Source of the DNA: Microbacterium sp.
Lineage (GTDB): Bacteria > Actinomycetota > Actinomycetes > Actinomycetales > Microbacteriaceae
DNA: 64,000 nt
Direction of reading: 5' to 3'
NCBI GenBank assembly: GCA_003248655.1
Contig: QFPM01000004.1
Span: 124,001-188,000 of the forward strand
In this document: positions 25,152 to 33,790 of the stretch, piece by piece
Position numbering within the stretch: the first letter of the stretch is position 1
Layout: every line of letters begins with the position of its first letter
Translations under genes and position numbers: made by a program
Notes under the pieces: generated by a model
What the model was told of the DNA's origin: nothing
The model's input: the letters and a program-made list of their open reading frames with translations, nothing else
Database searches by the model: none

Positions 25152-25157
25152 TAGCGT
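25152..25157 (+). promoter_or_regulatory. -10 box of the CoA-ester lyase gene
   Basis: TAGCGT lies 6 nt before the ATG at 25164. Confidence 0.5.
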
Positions 25158-25163
25158 GGCCCC

Positions 25164-25967
25164 ATGAGCTTCGACCTCGGCCCCGCGCTGCTGTTCTGCC
25201 CCGCCGACCGGCCCGAGCGGTTCGCGAAGGCGATGGAGCGGGCGGATGCCGTCATCCTCGACCTGGAGGACGCCGTCGCCCCCGAGAACAAGGTCGCCGC
25301 GCGCGGCGCGCTGATCGACGCGCACCTCGACCCGTCGCGCGTCATCGTGCGGGTCGGCGCCGTCGGCTCGATCGATTTCGAGTCGGACCTCGCGACCCTG
25401 TCGCAGACCGACTTCCGCACGATCATGATCGCGAAGGCGGAGTCACGGGGGCGGATCGCGCGAATCGACCCGCGGTTCGCGGTCATCGCGCAATGCGAGA
25501 CGGCGCGCGGCGTCGTCGCTGCGGAGAAGCTCGCCACCGCGCCGAACGTCGTCGCCCTCTCGTGGGGCGCGGAGGATCTCGTGGCGTCGCTCGGCGGCAC
25601 CTCGAGCCGCAAGTCGAAGGGCGGATATCGCGACATCGCGCGCCACGCGCGCTCGCGTGTTCTGCTTGCCGCCGGCGCGGCGGGGATCGCCGCGATCGAT
25701 GCGGTGCACGTCGACCTCGCCGATGAGCGGGGTCTGGCCCGCGAGGCGGCGGATGCCGCGGCGTCCGGCTTCACGGCATCCGCCTGCATCCACCCCGCGC
25801 AGGTCGAGATCATCCGCTCGGCGTACCGCCCGGATGCCGCGACGGTGGCGTGGGCGCGCGGGGTGCTCGCGGCGGCGGAGGGTCAGGGCGGGGTCTTCCG
25901 CTTCGAGGGGCGGATGATCGACGAGCCCGTGCTGCGCCACGCGCGGGTTGTGCTCGCGCGCGCGTAG
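25164..25967 (+). CDS. HpcH/HpaI aldolase / CitE-like CoA-ester lyase
   Basis: The 267-residue TIM-barrel protein shows the CitE family motifs: LLFCPADRPERFAKAMERADAVILDLEDAVAPENK (substrate and metal acidic residues), VIVRVGAV, IAQCETARGV (metal-binding Glu) and a C-terminal GFTASACIHPAQVEIIRSAY. Related actinobacterial enzymes cleave malyl-, citramalyl- or other CoA esters. No citrate lyase alpha or gamma subunit lies nearby, so it is not a classical citrate lyase subunit. It is a single gene and meets a histidine phosphatase gene tail to tail. Confidence 0.88.
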   Translation: MSFDLGPALLFCPADRPERFAKAMERADAVILDLEDAVAPENKVAARGALIDAHLDPSRVIVRVGAVGSIDFESDLATLSQTDFRTIMIAKAESRGRIARIDPRFAVIAQCETARGVVAAEKLATAPNVVALSWGAEDLVASLGGTSSRKSKGGYRDIARHARSRVLLAAGAAGIAAIDAVHVDLADERGLAREAADAAASGFTASACIHPAQVEIIRSAYRPDAATVAWARGVLAAAEGQGGVFRFEGRMIDEPVLRHARVVLARA

Positions 25968-26009
25968 GCCGCTGCCGCTGCCGCTGCGGCCATCGCCGCC
26001 GCCGGCGGC

Positions 26010-26283
26010 GCCGGCATCCTGCGTCACATCTTCGGAGATCTGCAGTTCTTCGGACGCGTGCGCGCCCCGGCATCCGCAGTTGTGCAGATCTCCGAAGAAA
26101 CGCGAGGATGCCGTCGCGCAGCGCGCGGCCACTGCGCTCAGCCCGCGGGACCCCCCCGGCGGAGCGCCCCAGGCCGCCCGGAGGCCGCCCTGGCCGCCGG
26201 CATCCTGCGTCACATCTTCGGAGATCTGCAGTTCTTCGGATGCCCGGGGCGCGAAGCATCCGCAGAAGTGCAGATCTCCGAGG
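26010..26283. repeat. Duplicated palindromic element, four alternating units
   Basis: A 45-bp stretch at 26,010-26,054 recurs exactly at 26,196-26,240. Each copy is followed about 40 bp later by an inverted unit: CTTCGGAGATCTGCA (26,030-26,044 and 26,216-26,230) pairs with TGCAGATCTCCGAAG (26,083-26,097) or its slightly changed form (26,269-26,281). The surrounding 25,968-26,313 holds no gene; the rest is GC-rich low-complexity sequence. The repeats separate two convergent genes. Confidence 0.85.
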
Positions 26284-26313
26284 TTGTGCGGCACACCGAG
26301 CGGCCGTGCGGCG

Positions 26314-26919
26314 TCACGCGACGGGGATCGCCGCGTACGAGAGCACGCTGATCCGGTCGCGCTCGACCCGGAAGGTGTGGATTGACGCGTTCGCGAGCCG
26401 CTCGCCGGGGAGGGGTAGCTCGCCCCCGCTCGCATGGCGGATGAGCTCGGCGATGACGCCGCCGTGCGCGACGGCGATCACGGGCACATCGCGCGGCGCG
26501 TGCAGGCGACGCGCATCGCGAACGACGCGGCGCACTCCGCTCAGCGCGCGGGCGCGCAGCTGCGGCGAGTCTTCGGCGCCGGGGATGTCGGCGTGCACCC
26601 ATCCGCCGTAGCGGGCGATGACCTCGGTATCGGTCATGCCCTCGGCCTCGCCGTACGCGCGCTCGCGTAGCTCGAGGTATGTGCGCGGCCCGTCGACGCC
26701 GAGGGCATCCGCGATGATCTGTGCCGTCTCCGCCGCCCGCGCCAGGTCGCTTGACACGACGAGCGGGTGTTCGGTCGCGTACTGCTCCACGAGCGCCGCC
26801 GCCGTCTCCCGCGCCTGCGCCCGCCCCGTGTCGTTGAGCGGAATGTCGCTCGATCCCTGGATGCGGCGGGCGGCGTTCCAGTCGGTCTCGCCGTGGCGCA
26901 CGAGCAGCAGAGTCGTCAC
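26314..26919 (-). CDS. Histidine phosphatase family protein (phosphoglycerate mutase-like)
   Basis: The 201-residue protein has the family RHG motif LLVRHGETDWNAARRIQG, the second-half catalytic set ELRERAYGEAEGM (Glu) and AVAHGGVI (His). The GSSDIPLNDTGRAQA stretch resembles broad-specificity phosphatases such as GpmB/PhoE rather than true glycolytic mutase. The substrate is unknown. It is 47 bases downstream of the sirtuin gene on the same strand and may be co-transcribed. Confidence 0.9.
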   Translation of the reverse strand: MTTLLLVRHGETDWNAARRIQGSSDIPLNDTGRAQARETAAALVEQYATEHPLVVSSDLARAAETAQIIADALGVDGPRTYLELRERAYGEAEGMTDTEVIARYGGWVHADIPGAEDSPQLRARALSGVRRVVRDARRLHAPRDVPVIAVAHGGVIAELIRHASGGELPLPGERLANASIHTFRVERDRISVLSYAAIPVA

Positions 26920-26966
26920 CGTTCGAGCCTACGCCGCGCCGATGCGGGCGCTCGCCACGGCATCCG

Positions 26967-27812
26967 TCACGCGGTCAGCGCGGCCCCGAGACGCCGTAGC
27001 ACCTCGGTCGTGCCGGCGTCGATCTTCACCGTCGCCCGCGGGTCGCCGCGCGTCTCGCCGCGGTTGACGATGACGATCGGGAGCTTCCGTCGCCGCGCCC
27101 GCTCCAGCAGGCGGATGCCGGAGTTCACGACCAGGGACGACCCGGCGATCAGTAGCGCGTCGCTCGCCGCGAGGAGTTTCTGCGCCTCGTCGAACCGCCC
27201 GATCGGGATGTACTCGCCGAAAAAGACGACATCCGGCTTCAGCATGCCGTCGCACACGCTGCACGTCGGCACGACGAAGCCGTCGCTGGATGCCGGGAGC
27301 ACGTCTCCGTCGGGGCCGAGCTCGACGGCATCCGGCACCGCGATCCACGGGTTGTCGCGCTCGACGCGCACCGCGAGATCGCGGCGGTCGAACACCTGCC
27401 CGCAGTGGGTGCACTGCACGCGGCGCATGGTGCCGTGAAGTTCCACGACGCGACTGGATCCCGCGCGCAGGTGCAGTCCGTCGACGTTCTGCGTGACCAC
27501 GCCGGTGACGGCGCCCGCGCGTTCGAGGGCGGCGAGGGCTTCGTGCCCGCCGTTCGGCTGCGCGGCCGCGAAGGCGCGCCAGCCCAGGTGAGAGCCCACC
27601 CAGTAGCGTCGCCGTGCCGACTCGCTCGAGAGGAACTGCTGCACGGTCATGGGCGTTCGCGCGGGTGCGCCCTTGCCGCGATAGTCGGGGATGCCGGAGT
27701 CCGTCGACACGCCAGCGCCCGTGAGGACGGCGATCCGGCGGCCCGCGAGGGCGCCGACCGCGCGGCCGACGGATGCTTCGGTCTGCGCGTCGAGTTCCAG
27801 CACGGTGGACAT
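26967..27812 (-). CDS. Sir2 family NAD-dependent protein deacylase
   Basis: The 281-residue protein has the NAD site LTGAGVSTDSGIPDYRG, TQNVDGLH, catalytic His in VELHGTMRRVQC, a complete zinc site (CTHC and CSVC) and GSSLVVNSGIRL. Sirtuins remove acyl groups from lysines using NAD+. The ATG at 27812 gives the normal bacterial N-terminus of about 25 residues before the NAD motif. It is followed by the histidine phosphatase gene on the same strand. Confidence 0.93.
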   Translation of the reverse strand: MSTVLELDAQTEASVGRAVGALAGRRIAVLTGAGVSTDSGIPDYRGKGAPARTPMTVQQFLSSESARRRYWVGSHLGWRAFAAAQPNGGHEALAALERAGAVTGVVTQNVDGLHLRAGSSRVVELHGTMRRVQCTHCGQVFDRRDLAVRVERDNPWIAVPDAVELGPDGDVLPASSDGFVVPTCSVCDGMLKPDVVFFGEYIPIGRFDEAQKLLAASDALLIAGSSLVVNSGIRLLERARRRKLPIVIVNRGETRGDPRATVKIDAGTTEVLRRLGAALTA

Positions 27813-27896
27813 GACACCCCCTCTGCGCCCGACACTACGCCCCTTCGTTTTCGGGGATGTTACGCCAGCGCGGTTCGGGGCTGACAGCATGGGTGC

Positions 27897-28709
27897 ATGC
27901 CTGTCGCCCTCGTCGACGACCCGTCGGACCCCCGCCTGTCGGACTACCGCGACCTCACCGATGTCGCCCTGCGGCGGCGCACCGAGCCCGAGGAGGGGCT
28001 CTACATCGCCGAGTCCGCGAAGGTCATCGCGCGTGCCGTCGCGGCGGGGCACCGCCCGCGGTCGGTGCTCGTGCAGGAGAAGTGGCTTGCGGATGCCGAG
28101 GCGCTCGCCGGTGACGCGCCGATCTACCTCGTGTCGGATGCCGTCGCCGAAAAGCTCACGGGATACGCCGTGCACCGGGGCGCCCTTGCGGCGATGCATC
28201 GGCCGGCGCTGCCGCCCGTCGCGGACGTCGTCGCGGGCGCTCGCCTGGTGCTCGTGCTCGAGGACATCGTCGACCACACGAACGTCGGCGCCGCCTTTCG
28301 CGCGGCGGCGGGGCTCGGAGCCGATGCCGTACTTGTCACGCCCCGCTGCGCTGACCCGCTGTACCGCCGGAGCGTCCGCGTCAGCATGGGCACGGTCTTC
28401 CAGGTTCCGTGGACGCGCATTCCCGACGGGCCGGGCGGCGGCTGGCACGCCGCCCGCGAAGCGCTGCGCGATGCTGGCATCCACGTTGCGGCGCTCGCGC
28501 TCGCCGAGGGTGCCGTGCCACTCGACGACTTCGTCGACGGTCGCCCCGAGCGCGTCGCCCTCGTGCTCGGCGCCGAAGGCGACGGCCTGTCGCGCAACGC
28601 CCTGGCATCCGCCGACACGATCGTGACGATCCCGATGGCCGGCGGCGTCGACTCGCTCAACGTCGCCTCGGCCGCGGCGGTCGCCCTGTGGGCGCTGCGC
28701 GCGCCCTGA
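27897..28709 (+). CDS. SpoU/TrmH family RNA 2'-O-methyltransferase
   Basis: The 270-residue protein has an N-terminal substrate-binding part (GLYIAESAKVIARAV) and the SPOUT knot motifs: motif 1 DHTNVGAAFRAAAGLGADAVLV, motif 2 LVLGAEGDGLS, motif 3 VDSLNVASAAAVALWA. It methylates a ribose in rRNA or tRNA; the exact site is unknown. It is divergent from the sirtuin gene and stands alone. Confidence 0.92.
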   Translation: MPVALVDDPSDPRLSDYRDLTDVALRRRTEPEEGLYIAESAKVIARAVAAGHRPRSVLVQEKWLADAEALAGDAPIYLVSDAVAEKLTGYAVHRGALAAMHRPALPPVADVVAGARLVLVLEDIVDHTNVGAAFRAAAGLGADAVLVTPRCADPLYRRSVRVSMGTVFQVPWTRIPDGPGGGWHAAREALRDAGIHVAALALAEGAVPLDDFVDGRPERVALVLGAEGDGLSRNALASADTIVTIPMAGGVDSLNVASAAAVALWALRAP

Positions 28710-28836
28710 CCGCCGCCGACGCAACTGCAAGGGATCGCGCCCGACACGCCGATATTCGGTCGGATGCCGCGGCGTGTCGGCCGCGGCGCCTTGCCGTTGG
28801 ATCGATGCACTGAGCGGGCGAGGGCGCCGGGCGGCG

Positions 28837-29709
28837 TCAGACGGGCTGGCCGGGGCCGGCCGTGCGGTCTTTCGCAGGGGCTTCCGTGATGACCGGCAGC
28901 GCGTCGGGGCGCTTGGCGGTGATGTTGTCGCCCGACGACTGGTGCCGGAGCCGCCGCAACACCCACGGCACGAGGTGCGCGCGCGCCCAGACGAGGTCGT
29001 TGCCGCGCGCCTCGCGCCACGTGAGCGTCGGCAGGGGATCGGGCTGCATCGGCTGCAGGGCGTTCGGCACGTTGAGCGCGCGCAGCACCATCCGGGCGAC
29101 CTCGTGGTGGCCGAGCGCGTTGTAGTGCAGGCGGTCGTCGTCGAAGAAGCGCATGTCCTGCACTTCTTTGAGCGCCCACTGGTCGGCGACGATGCAGTCG
29201 TAGCGGTCGGCGATCGCGCGGATGTTCTCGTTGTAGATTGCGACGCGACCCCGGATGCCGCGGAATACGGGCGTGAACGCAGTATCGATGCCGGTGAAGA
29301 CGACGAGGGTCGCGCCCTGCGAGCTGAGGCGGGCGACGGCATCCTCGAACTGCTGCGCGACCGCGTCGGGGTCGCTGCCGGGACGGATGACGTCGTTGCC
29401 GCCCGCCGAGAAGGTGATGAGGTCGGGGTTGAGGGCGAGCGCGGGCTCGACCTGGTCGGCGATGATCTGGCCGATGAGCTTGCCCCGGACGGCCAGGTTC
29501 GCGTACGCGAAGTCGTCGACCTGTGCCCCGAGCACTTCGGCGACACGGTCGGCCCAGCCGCGGTGGTCGCCGTCCGAATCGGGGATCGGGTCGCCGATGC
29601 CCTCGGTGAAGGAGTCGCCGATCGCGACCATCCGCCGCCACGGATGGGCGCTCTCGTTCGGGACGTACGGGCTACGGTGCGCGTCGGGCGTCGGTTCGTT
29701 CTTCGCCAT
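28837..29709 (-). CDS. SGNH/GDSL hydrolase
   Basis: The 290-residue protein has block I VAIGDSFTEGIGDP (nucleophile Ser), block II/III NLAVRGKLIGQI and FSAGGNDVIRPG, and block V DRLHYNALGHHEVARMVL (Asp/His). There is no signal peptide, so it is probably cytoplasmic. The start ATG at 29709 follows CAGGAG. The last 60 residues (RRLRHQSSGDNITAKRP...) are an unstructured-looking tail. The substrate is not known. Confidence 0.9.
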   Translation of the reverse strand: MAKNEPTPDAHRSPYVPNESAHPWRRMVAIGDSFTEGIGDPIPDSDGDHRGWADRVAEVLGAQVDDFAYANLAVRGKLIGQIIADQVEPALALNPDLITFSAGGNDVIRPGSDPDAVAQQFEDAVARLSSQGATLVVFTGIDTAFTPVFRGIRGRVAIYNENIRAIADRYDCIVADQWALKEVQDMRFFDDDRLHYNALGHHEVARMVLRALNVPNALQPMQPDPLPTLTWREARGNDLVWARAHLVPWVLRRLRHQSSGDNITAKRPDALPVITEAPAKDRTAGPGQPV

Positions 29710-29792
29710 CTGGTCTCCTGACTCGCGGTCCTTCGAGGCTACCGCGCGCCGCCGCCGGCCGGCCCGCGCGGCCGCGTGGGGGTGGCCTCGTT

Positions 29793-29798
29793 TAGGGT
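29793..29798 (+). promoter_or_regulatory. -10 box of the helicase gene
   Basis: TAGGGT lies 8 nt before the GTG at 29807. Confidence 0.45.
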
Positions 29799-29806
29799 GG
29801 TCACTC

Positions 29807-31654
29807 GTGAGCGAGGCGGAGCAGGTGGACGAGCGGCAGGAGCACTTCGGCTCCTTCGCCGCCGAGCACCTGTCGCCCGCGTTCCCGCAGCGCGCCCCGT
29901 GGGGCACGGCGCAGAACCTGCGCGCCTGGCAGGCCGAAGCACTCGAGGCGTACTTCGACGCGGACGGCCCGGACGGGGTCGGCAAGGGTCCGCGCGACTT
30001 CCTCGCGGCGGCGACCCCCGGGGCCGGTAAGACGACGTTCGCGCTGCGGCTGGCATCCGAGCTGCTGCGTCGCGGCGTCATCGAGCGCATCGTCGTCGTC
30101 GCGCCGACGGAGCACCTGAAGACGCAGTGGGCCGATGCCGCGGCGCGCGTCGGCATCCGTCTCGACCCACGCTTCAGCAACCGGCACCGGATGCACGCGC
30201 GGCACTTCCACGGCGTCGCCGTGACCTACGCGCAGGTTGCGGTCAAGGCATCCGTGCACCGCCACCTGACCGACGACGCGCGCACGCTCGTCATCCTCGA
30301 CGAAGTGCACCACGGCGGCGACGCGCTCAGCTGGGGCGACGCGCTCCGCGAGGCGTATGGCCGTGCGACGCGTCGGCTGCTGCTGAGCGGCACGCCGTTC
30401 CGCAGCGATACGGCTCCCATTCCGTTTGTGGAATATCACCCGAACGACAAGGGCATCCGGCTCTCGCGCACCGACTACAACTACGGGTACGGGCGCGCGC
30501 TGGCAGACGGCGTCGTGCGCCCGGTGCTCTTCCTCGTGTACGCGGGGAAGATGCGCTGGCGCACGAAGGCGGGCGACGAACTCGAGGCGCACCTCGGGCA
30601 GGACAACACGAAGGACGTCACGGCGCAGGCCTGGCGGACCGCGCTCGATCCCGGGGGCGATTGGATTCCCGCCGTACTGCGCAGCGCCGATCGACGCCTC
30701 ACCGAAGTGCGGCAGGACGTACCGGATGCCGGCGGCCTCGTCATCGCGTCCGATCAGACCGCGGCGCGCGCGTACGCGGCGATCCTGCGCGAGATCACCG
30801 GTGAGGCGCCCACAGTGGTGCTCTCGGACGACAAGGCCGCATCGGGCCGCATCGAGACGTTCGCGCAGTCGACGAGCCGGTGGATGGTGGCCGTCCGGAT
30901 GGTGTCGGAGGGCGTTGACGTGCCGCGTCTGGCCGTCGGCGTCTACGCGACGAGCGCCTCGACGCCGCTCTTTTTCGCGCAGGCGGTCGGCCGGTTCGTG
31001 CGGGCGCGTAGGCGGGGTGAGGCTGCGTCGCTGTTCCTGCCGAACGTTCCGGTGCTCCTCGCGCTGGCGGGGGAGCTCGAACGCGAACGCGACCACGCCC
31101 TCGACCGCGAGTCGGGCGACGACGACGGGCTCGAAGACACCCTGCTCGCCGAGGCTGAGCGCGAAGAGAAGGCGTCCGACGAGCTCGAGCAGGAGTTCGC
31201 GTACCAGGCCCTTGGGTCCATCGCGCACTTCGACCGCGTGCTCTACGACGGTCGCGAGTTCGGCCAGCTCGCCGTGCCCGGCACGCCCGAGGAGGAGGAG
31301 TTCTTGGGGCTCCCCGGCCTTCTCGAGCCCGAACACGTGCACGAGCTTCTGATGCAGCGCCAGGCGCGCCAGGGCCGACATCGACGCGCGCGCGAGGAGC
31401 GCGAGGGCATCGAGGCAGGGGGCGAAGCGGATGCCGGGGACTCGGGCCTGCCGCCCGCGCTCCACCGCACGCTCCGCGAGCAGCGTCAGGTGCTCAACAG
31501 CCTCGTCGGGCTCTACGCGCGCCAGAGCGGCGAACCCCACGGCGCCGTGCATGCCGAGCTGCGGCGGCTCTGCGGCGGTCCGGAGGTCGCGCGCGCGACC
31601 GTCGCGCAGCTGCAGGCGCGCATCGAGGTGCTACGGCGCCGCGTGCGTTCCTGA
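29807..31654 (+). CDS. SF2 DEAD/DEAH-type helicase
   Basis: The 615-residue protein has motif I AATPGAGKTTFAL, motif II VILDEVHHGGD, motif III LLSGTPFRSD, motif V VRMVSEGVDVPRL and motif VI FAQAVGRFVRARR. The arrangement resembles the XPB/UvrB-like branch of SF2. A C-terminal region of about 180 residues, acidic and coiled-coil-prone (ALDRESGDDDGLEDTLLAEAEREEKASDELEQEF) and ending in a helical bundle (TLREQRQVLNSLVGLYARQSGEPHGAVHAELRR), is of unknown function. It is a single gene; the nucleic acid it acts on is unknown. GTG 29807 is chosen by the -10 spacing and the start of homology. Confidence 0.9.
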   Translation: MSEAEQVDERQEHFGSFAAEHLSPAFPQRAPWGTAQNLRAWQAEALEAYFDADGPDGVGKGPRDFLAAATPGAGKTTFALRLASELLRRGVIERIVVVAPTEHLKTQWADAAARVGIRLDPRFSNRHRMHARHFHGVAVTYAQVAVKASVHRHLTDDARTLVILDEVHHGGDALSWGDALREAYGRATRRLLLSGTPFRSDTAPIPFVEYHPNDKGIRLSRTDYNYGYGRALADGVVRPVLFLVYAGKMRWRTKAGDELEAHLGQDNTKDVTAQAWRTALDPGGDWIPAVLRSADRRLTEVRQDVPDAGGLVIASDQTAARAYAAILREITGEAPTVVLSDDKAASGRIETFAQSTSRWMVAVRMVSEGVDVPRLAVGVYATSASTPLFFAQAVGRFVRARRRGEAASLFLPNVPVLLALAGELERERDHALDRESGDDDGLEDTLLAEAEREEKASDELEQEFAYQALGSIAHFDRVLYDGREFGQLAVPGTPEEEEFLGLPGLLEPEHVHELLMQRQARQGRHRRAREEREGIEAGGEADAGDSGLPPALHRTLREQRQVLNSLVGLYARQSGEPHGAVHAELRRLCGGPEVARATVAQLQARIEVLRRRVRS

Positions 31655-31727
31655 CGCGCTCGCGGTCTGCGCAGGGTCTGCCCCGAGAGCCCGCACACAC
31701 GCGAGCCCGCGCACACCTCCGCGCGCG

Positions 31728-31733
31728 TACACT
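31728..31733 (+). promoter_or_regulatory. -10 box of the SRPBCC gene
   Basis: TACACT lies 7 nt before the ATG at 31741. Confidence 0.45.
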
Positions 31734-31740
31734 CGCCGCC

Positions 31741-32214
31741 ATGCGCCACGACTATGCGTTCGTCTCGCGCTGGCATGTCGCGGCGAGCCCCGACCGCTGC
31801 TGGGCCGTGCTCGAGGAGTCTCTGCGTAGCGGCGTCGTGCCCTGGTGGCCGGCGGTCCGGTTCGAGCAGGTCACGGCGGATGCCGGCACCGCGCTGACGC
31901 CCGGAGACCCGATCCGGCTCGTTGTGCAGAGCCCCATCGGCTACCGCCTGCGCATCACGCTCACGCTCACGGAGGTCATCGCCGGGCGTGCGCTCGCGGC
32001 GACAAGCGCAGGCGACCTGGCCGGACGCGGGCGCCTCGATCTCGCCAGCGCGGATAGCGGCTCCGAACTCACGTGGACGTGGCAGGTCGAGGTGCGCAAG
32101 CGCTGGATGCGCGTCGTCGGCCCGGCGGTCCGGCCGGCGTTCGAGGCAGCCCATCGTGCCGTCATGCGCCGCGGCGAGCGGGGCTTGGCGGCGTACGTGA
32201 ACGACGCCGCGTGA
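31741..32214 (+). CDS. SRPBCC family (START-like fold) protein
   Basis: The 157-residue protein begins YAFVSRWHVAASPDRCWAVLEE, has WWPAVRFEQV, GYRLRITLTLTEVIAGRALAATSAGDLAGRGRLDL and a long C-terminal helix (AVRPAFEAAHRAVMRRGERGLAAYV). This is the usual SRPBCC/polyketide-cyclase-like hydrophobic cavity fold. The ligand is unknown. It lies upstream of the iron transporter gene, separated by a hairpin, so the two are probably transcribed separately. Confidence 0.82.
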   Translation: MRHDYAFVSRWHVAASPDRCWAVLEESLRSGVVPWWPAVRFEQVTADAGTALTPGDPIRLVVQSPIGYRLRITLTLTEVIAGRALAATSAGDLAGRGRLDLASADSGSELTWTWQVEVRKRWMRVVGPAVRPAFEAAHRAVMRRGERGLAAYVNDAA

Positions 32215-32222
32215 GGCCGCTT

Positions 32223-32256
32223 CGGATGCCCGAAATGCTGGCAATCCGGGCATCCG
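32223..32256. repeat. Perfect inverted repeat built from the GGATGCC motif
   Basis: CGGATGCCCG (32,223-32,232) and CGGGCATCCG (32,247-32,256) flank a 14-base spacer just after the SRPBCC stop. It could act as a terminator, though no T run follows. Confidence 0.6.
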
Positions 32257-32320
32257 GCGCCTCGCGCGCCCCGCACGTCGGTAGCGTTTCTGCGAACCCC
32301 GACGCACCCGAGGAGGCCTC

Positions 32321-33424
32321 GTGACCCCCGCGACACCCGCGACCCCGCGCGAACCCACCGCGGCCGACCGTCGGCGGTGGGCGCGTTACCTCGCCGATGA
32401 ACGCGCCGAGGCCCAGGTCTACCGGAGTCTCGCCGAGCGCCGCACGGGCGAGGAGCGCGAGATCCTGCTCGCTCTCGCCGAGGCGGAAGGTCGGCACGAG
32501 GCGCACTGGCTCGAGCTGCTCGGTGGCGAACCCGCGCGCCTGCCACGGCCCAGCCTCGGATCGCGCGTGCTCGGCTGGATGGCCGCGCGTTTCGGCTCGA
32601 TCTTCGTGCTCGCGCTCGCGCAGAACGCCGAGGGGCGTTCACCTTATGACAGCGAGCCCTTCGCCACGCCCCGCATGGTCGCCGACGAGAAGATCCATCA
32701 CGAGGTCGTGCGCGGCCTCGCGGCGCGCGGGCGGCGTCGCCTGTCGGGCACCTTCCGCGCGGCGGTGTTCGGCGCGAACGATGGTCTCGTCTCGAACCTC
32801 GCCCTCGTCATGGGCATCGGCGCGACCGGGGTCGCTCCGCAGTTCGTGCTGTTCAGCGGCGTTGCGGGCCTCCTCGCAGGGGCGCTGTCGATGGGGGCGG
32901 GCGAGTTCGTCTCGGTGCGCTCGCAGCGCGAGCTGTTGGATGCCACGGAGCCCAGCAACTTCGGGGACGAGGTCCTGCCCGACCTCGATCTCGACGCGAA
33001 CGAACTCGCGCTCGTCTACCGGACGCGCGGGATGAGCCAGGAGGAGGCTCTCACGGCGGCGCACCTCGTGATCAGCGCCGCCCAGGCATCCGATCGTTCC
33101 GTGCCGTATCGCCGGGCGCCCGAGCAGTCGGGGGAGCACGAGACGGTCGGCAGCGCCCTGGGCGCCGCGGGGTCGAGCTTCCTGTTCTTTGCGTCGGGTG
33201 CGATCATCCCGGTGCTCCCGTGGATCTTCGGACTGAGCGGGACGCCCGCGGTCATCCTCGCACTCGTCCTCGTGGGCATCGCGCTTCTTGCGACCGGTGC
33301 GATGGTCGGCCTGCTGTCCGGCGCGCCGCCGCTGAAGCGGGGGCTCCGCCAGCTCGCGATCGGCTTCGGCGCGGCGGCGATCACGTACGCCCTCGGCCTG
33401 CTGTTCGGGGTGTCCGCGGCGTAG
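32321..33424 (+). CDS. Ferritin-like/VIT1 fusion membrane iron transporter
   Basis: The 367-residue protein joins an N-terminal rubrerythrin/ferritin-like domain (about residues 15-145) to a VIT1/CCC1 membrane domain (about 150-367). The first part shows E..Y..L.ERRTGEE.., EAEGRHEAHW and DEKIHHEVV. The second part starts FRAAVFGANDGLVSNLALVMGIGATG and has SMGAGEFVSVRSQREL. Fusions of this type (MbfA-like) export iron or manganese from the cytoplasm, with the ferritin-like part as sensor or donor. GTG 32321 follows GAGGAG, and TAGCGT at 32,281 may be its -10. It complements the siderophore uptake operon at the left end. Confidence 0.92.
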   Translation: MTPATPATPREPTAADRRRWARYLADERAEAQVYRSLAERRTGEEREILLALAEAEGRHEAHWLELLGGEPARLPRPSLGSRVLGWMAARFGSIFVLALAQNAEGRSPYDSEPFATPRMVADEKIHHEVVRGLAARGRRRLSGTFRAAVFGANDGLVSNLALVMGIGATGVAPQFVLFSGVAGLLAGALSMGAGEFVSVRSQRELLDATEPSNFGDEVLPDLDLDANELALVYRTRGMSQEEALTAAHLVISAAQASDRSVPYRRAPEQSGEHETVGSALGAAGSSFLFFASGAIIPVLPWIFGLSGTPAVILALVLVGIALLATGAMVGLLSGAPPLKRGLRQLAIGFGAAAITYALGLLFGVSAA

Positions 33425-33508
33425 CGCGGCCACGCGGGACGCGATTGGTCGTCATCGCGCGCGACGTGGTAATGTCGATCCTCGGTTGCGAAACCGGAGT
33501 CATCACTT

Positions 33509-33593
33509 GCGCGGGTGGCGGAATAGGTAGACGCGCTAGCTTGAGGTGCTAGTGCCCGTATAGGGCGTGGGGGTTCAAGTCCCCCCTCGCGCA
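33509..33593 (+). tRNA. tRNA-Leu (anticodon GAG)
   Basis: The 85-nt sequence folds as a class II tRNA. The acceptor GCGCGGG pairs with CUCGCGC, followed by discriminator A. The anticodon stem is CUAGC/GCUAG with loop UUGAGGU and anticodon GAG at 33,543-33,545. A variable arm (UGCCCGUAUAGGGCGU) and T-loop GGGGGUUCAAGUCCCCC follow. CCA is not encoded. Confidence 0.96.
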
Positions 33594-33601
33594 CAGAACG
33601 A

Positions 33602-33648
33602 AAACAGCCCCTCACCTGGGATTTTATGATCAAGGTGAGGGGCTGTTT
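33602..33648 (+). terminator. Terminator after tRNA-Leu
   Basis: A 16-bp perfect stem (AAACAGCCCCTCACCT and its complement) with a 15-base loop ends in GCTGTTTCATT. Confidence 0.88.
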
Positions 33649-33734
33649 CATTGGTAGGGCGCGCGCCCTTGTTCACCCCACCGTGAGATTCGCGATCCGG
33701 CTAGTCATCCCGCGATCTGCTCGACCGCATTCTT

Positions 33735-33790
33735 TTGTGTTCGGGGTGATGCGGAGTAGGATTGAGTCCTATCGGAAGCGAGACTCGATC
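33735..33790 (+). promoter_or_regulatory. parDE promoter with palindromic operators
   Basis: TTGTGT (33,735-33,740) and TAGGAT (33,757-33,762) are 16 bp apart. A palindrome TAGGA-N5-TCCTA (33,757-33,771) covers the -10 box. A second, imperfect pair GATTGAGTC ... GACTCGATC spans 33,760-33,790, up to the ATG. This is the layout expected for autorepression by the ParD antitoxin. Confidence 0.65.

Noticed and set aside
25164..25967. Citrate lyase beta subunit as a precise name
   Set aside because: No alpha or gamma subunit genes are nearby; only the CitE-like family can be supported.
25968..26008. GCTGCC/GCCGCC low-complexity run as a possible regulatory repeat
   Set aside because: It is simple GC-rich sequence at the end of a gene, with no defined unit.
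25968..26313. CRISPR array
   Set aside because: There are only two 45-bp copies in a palindromic setting with GC-rich spacers of unequal kind, and no cas genes.
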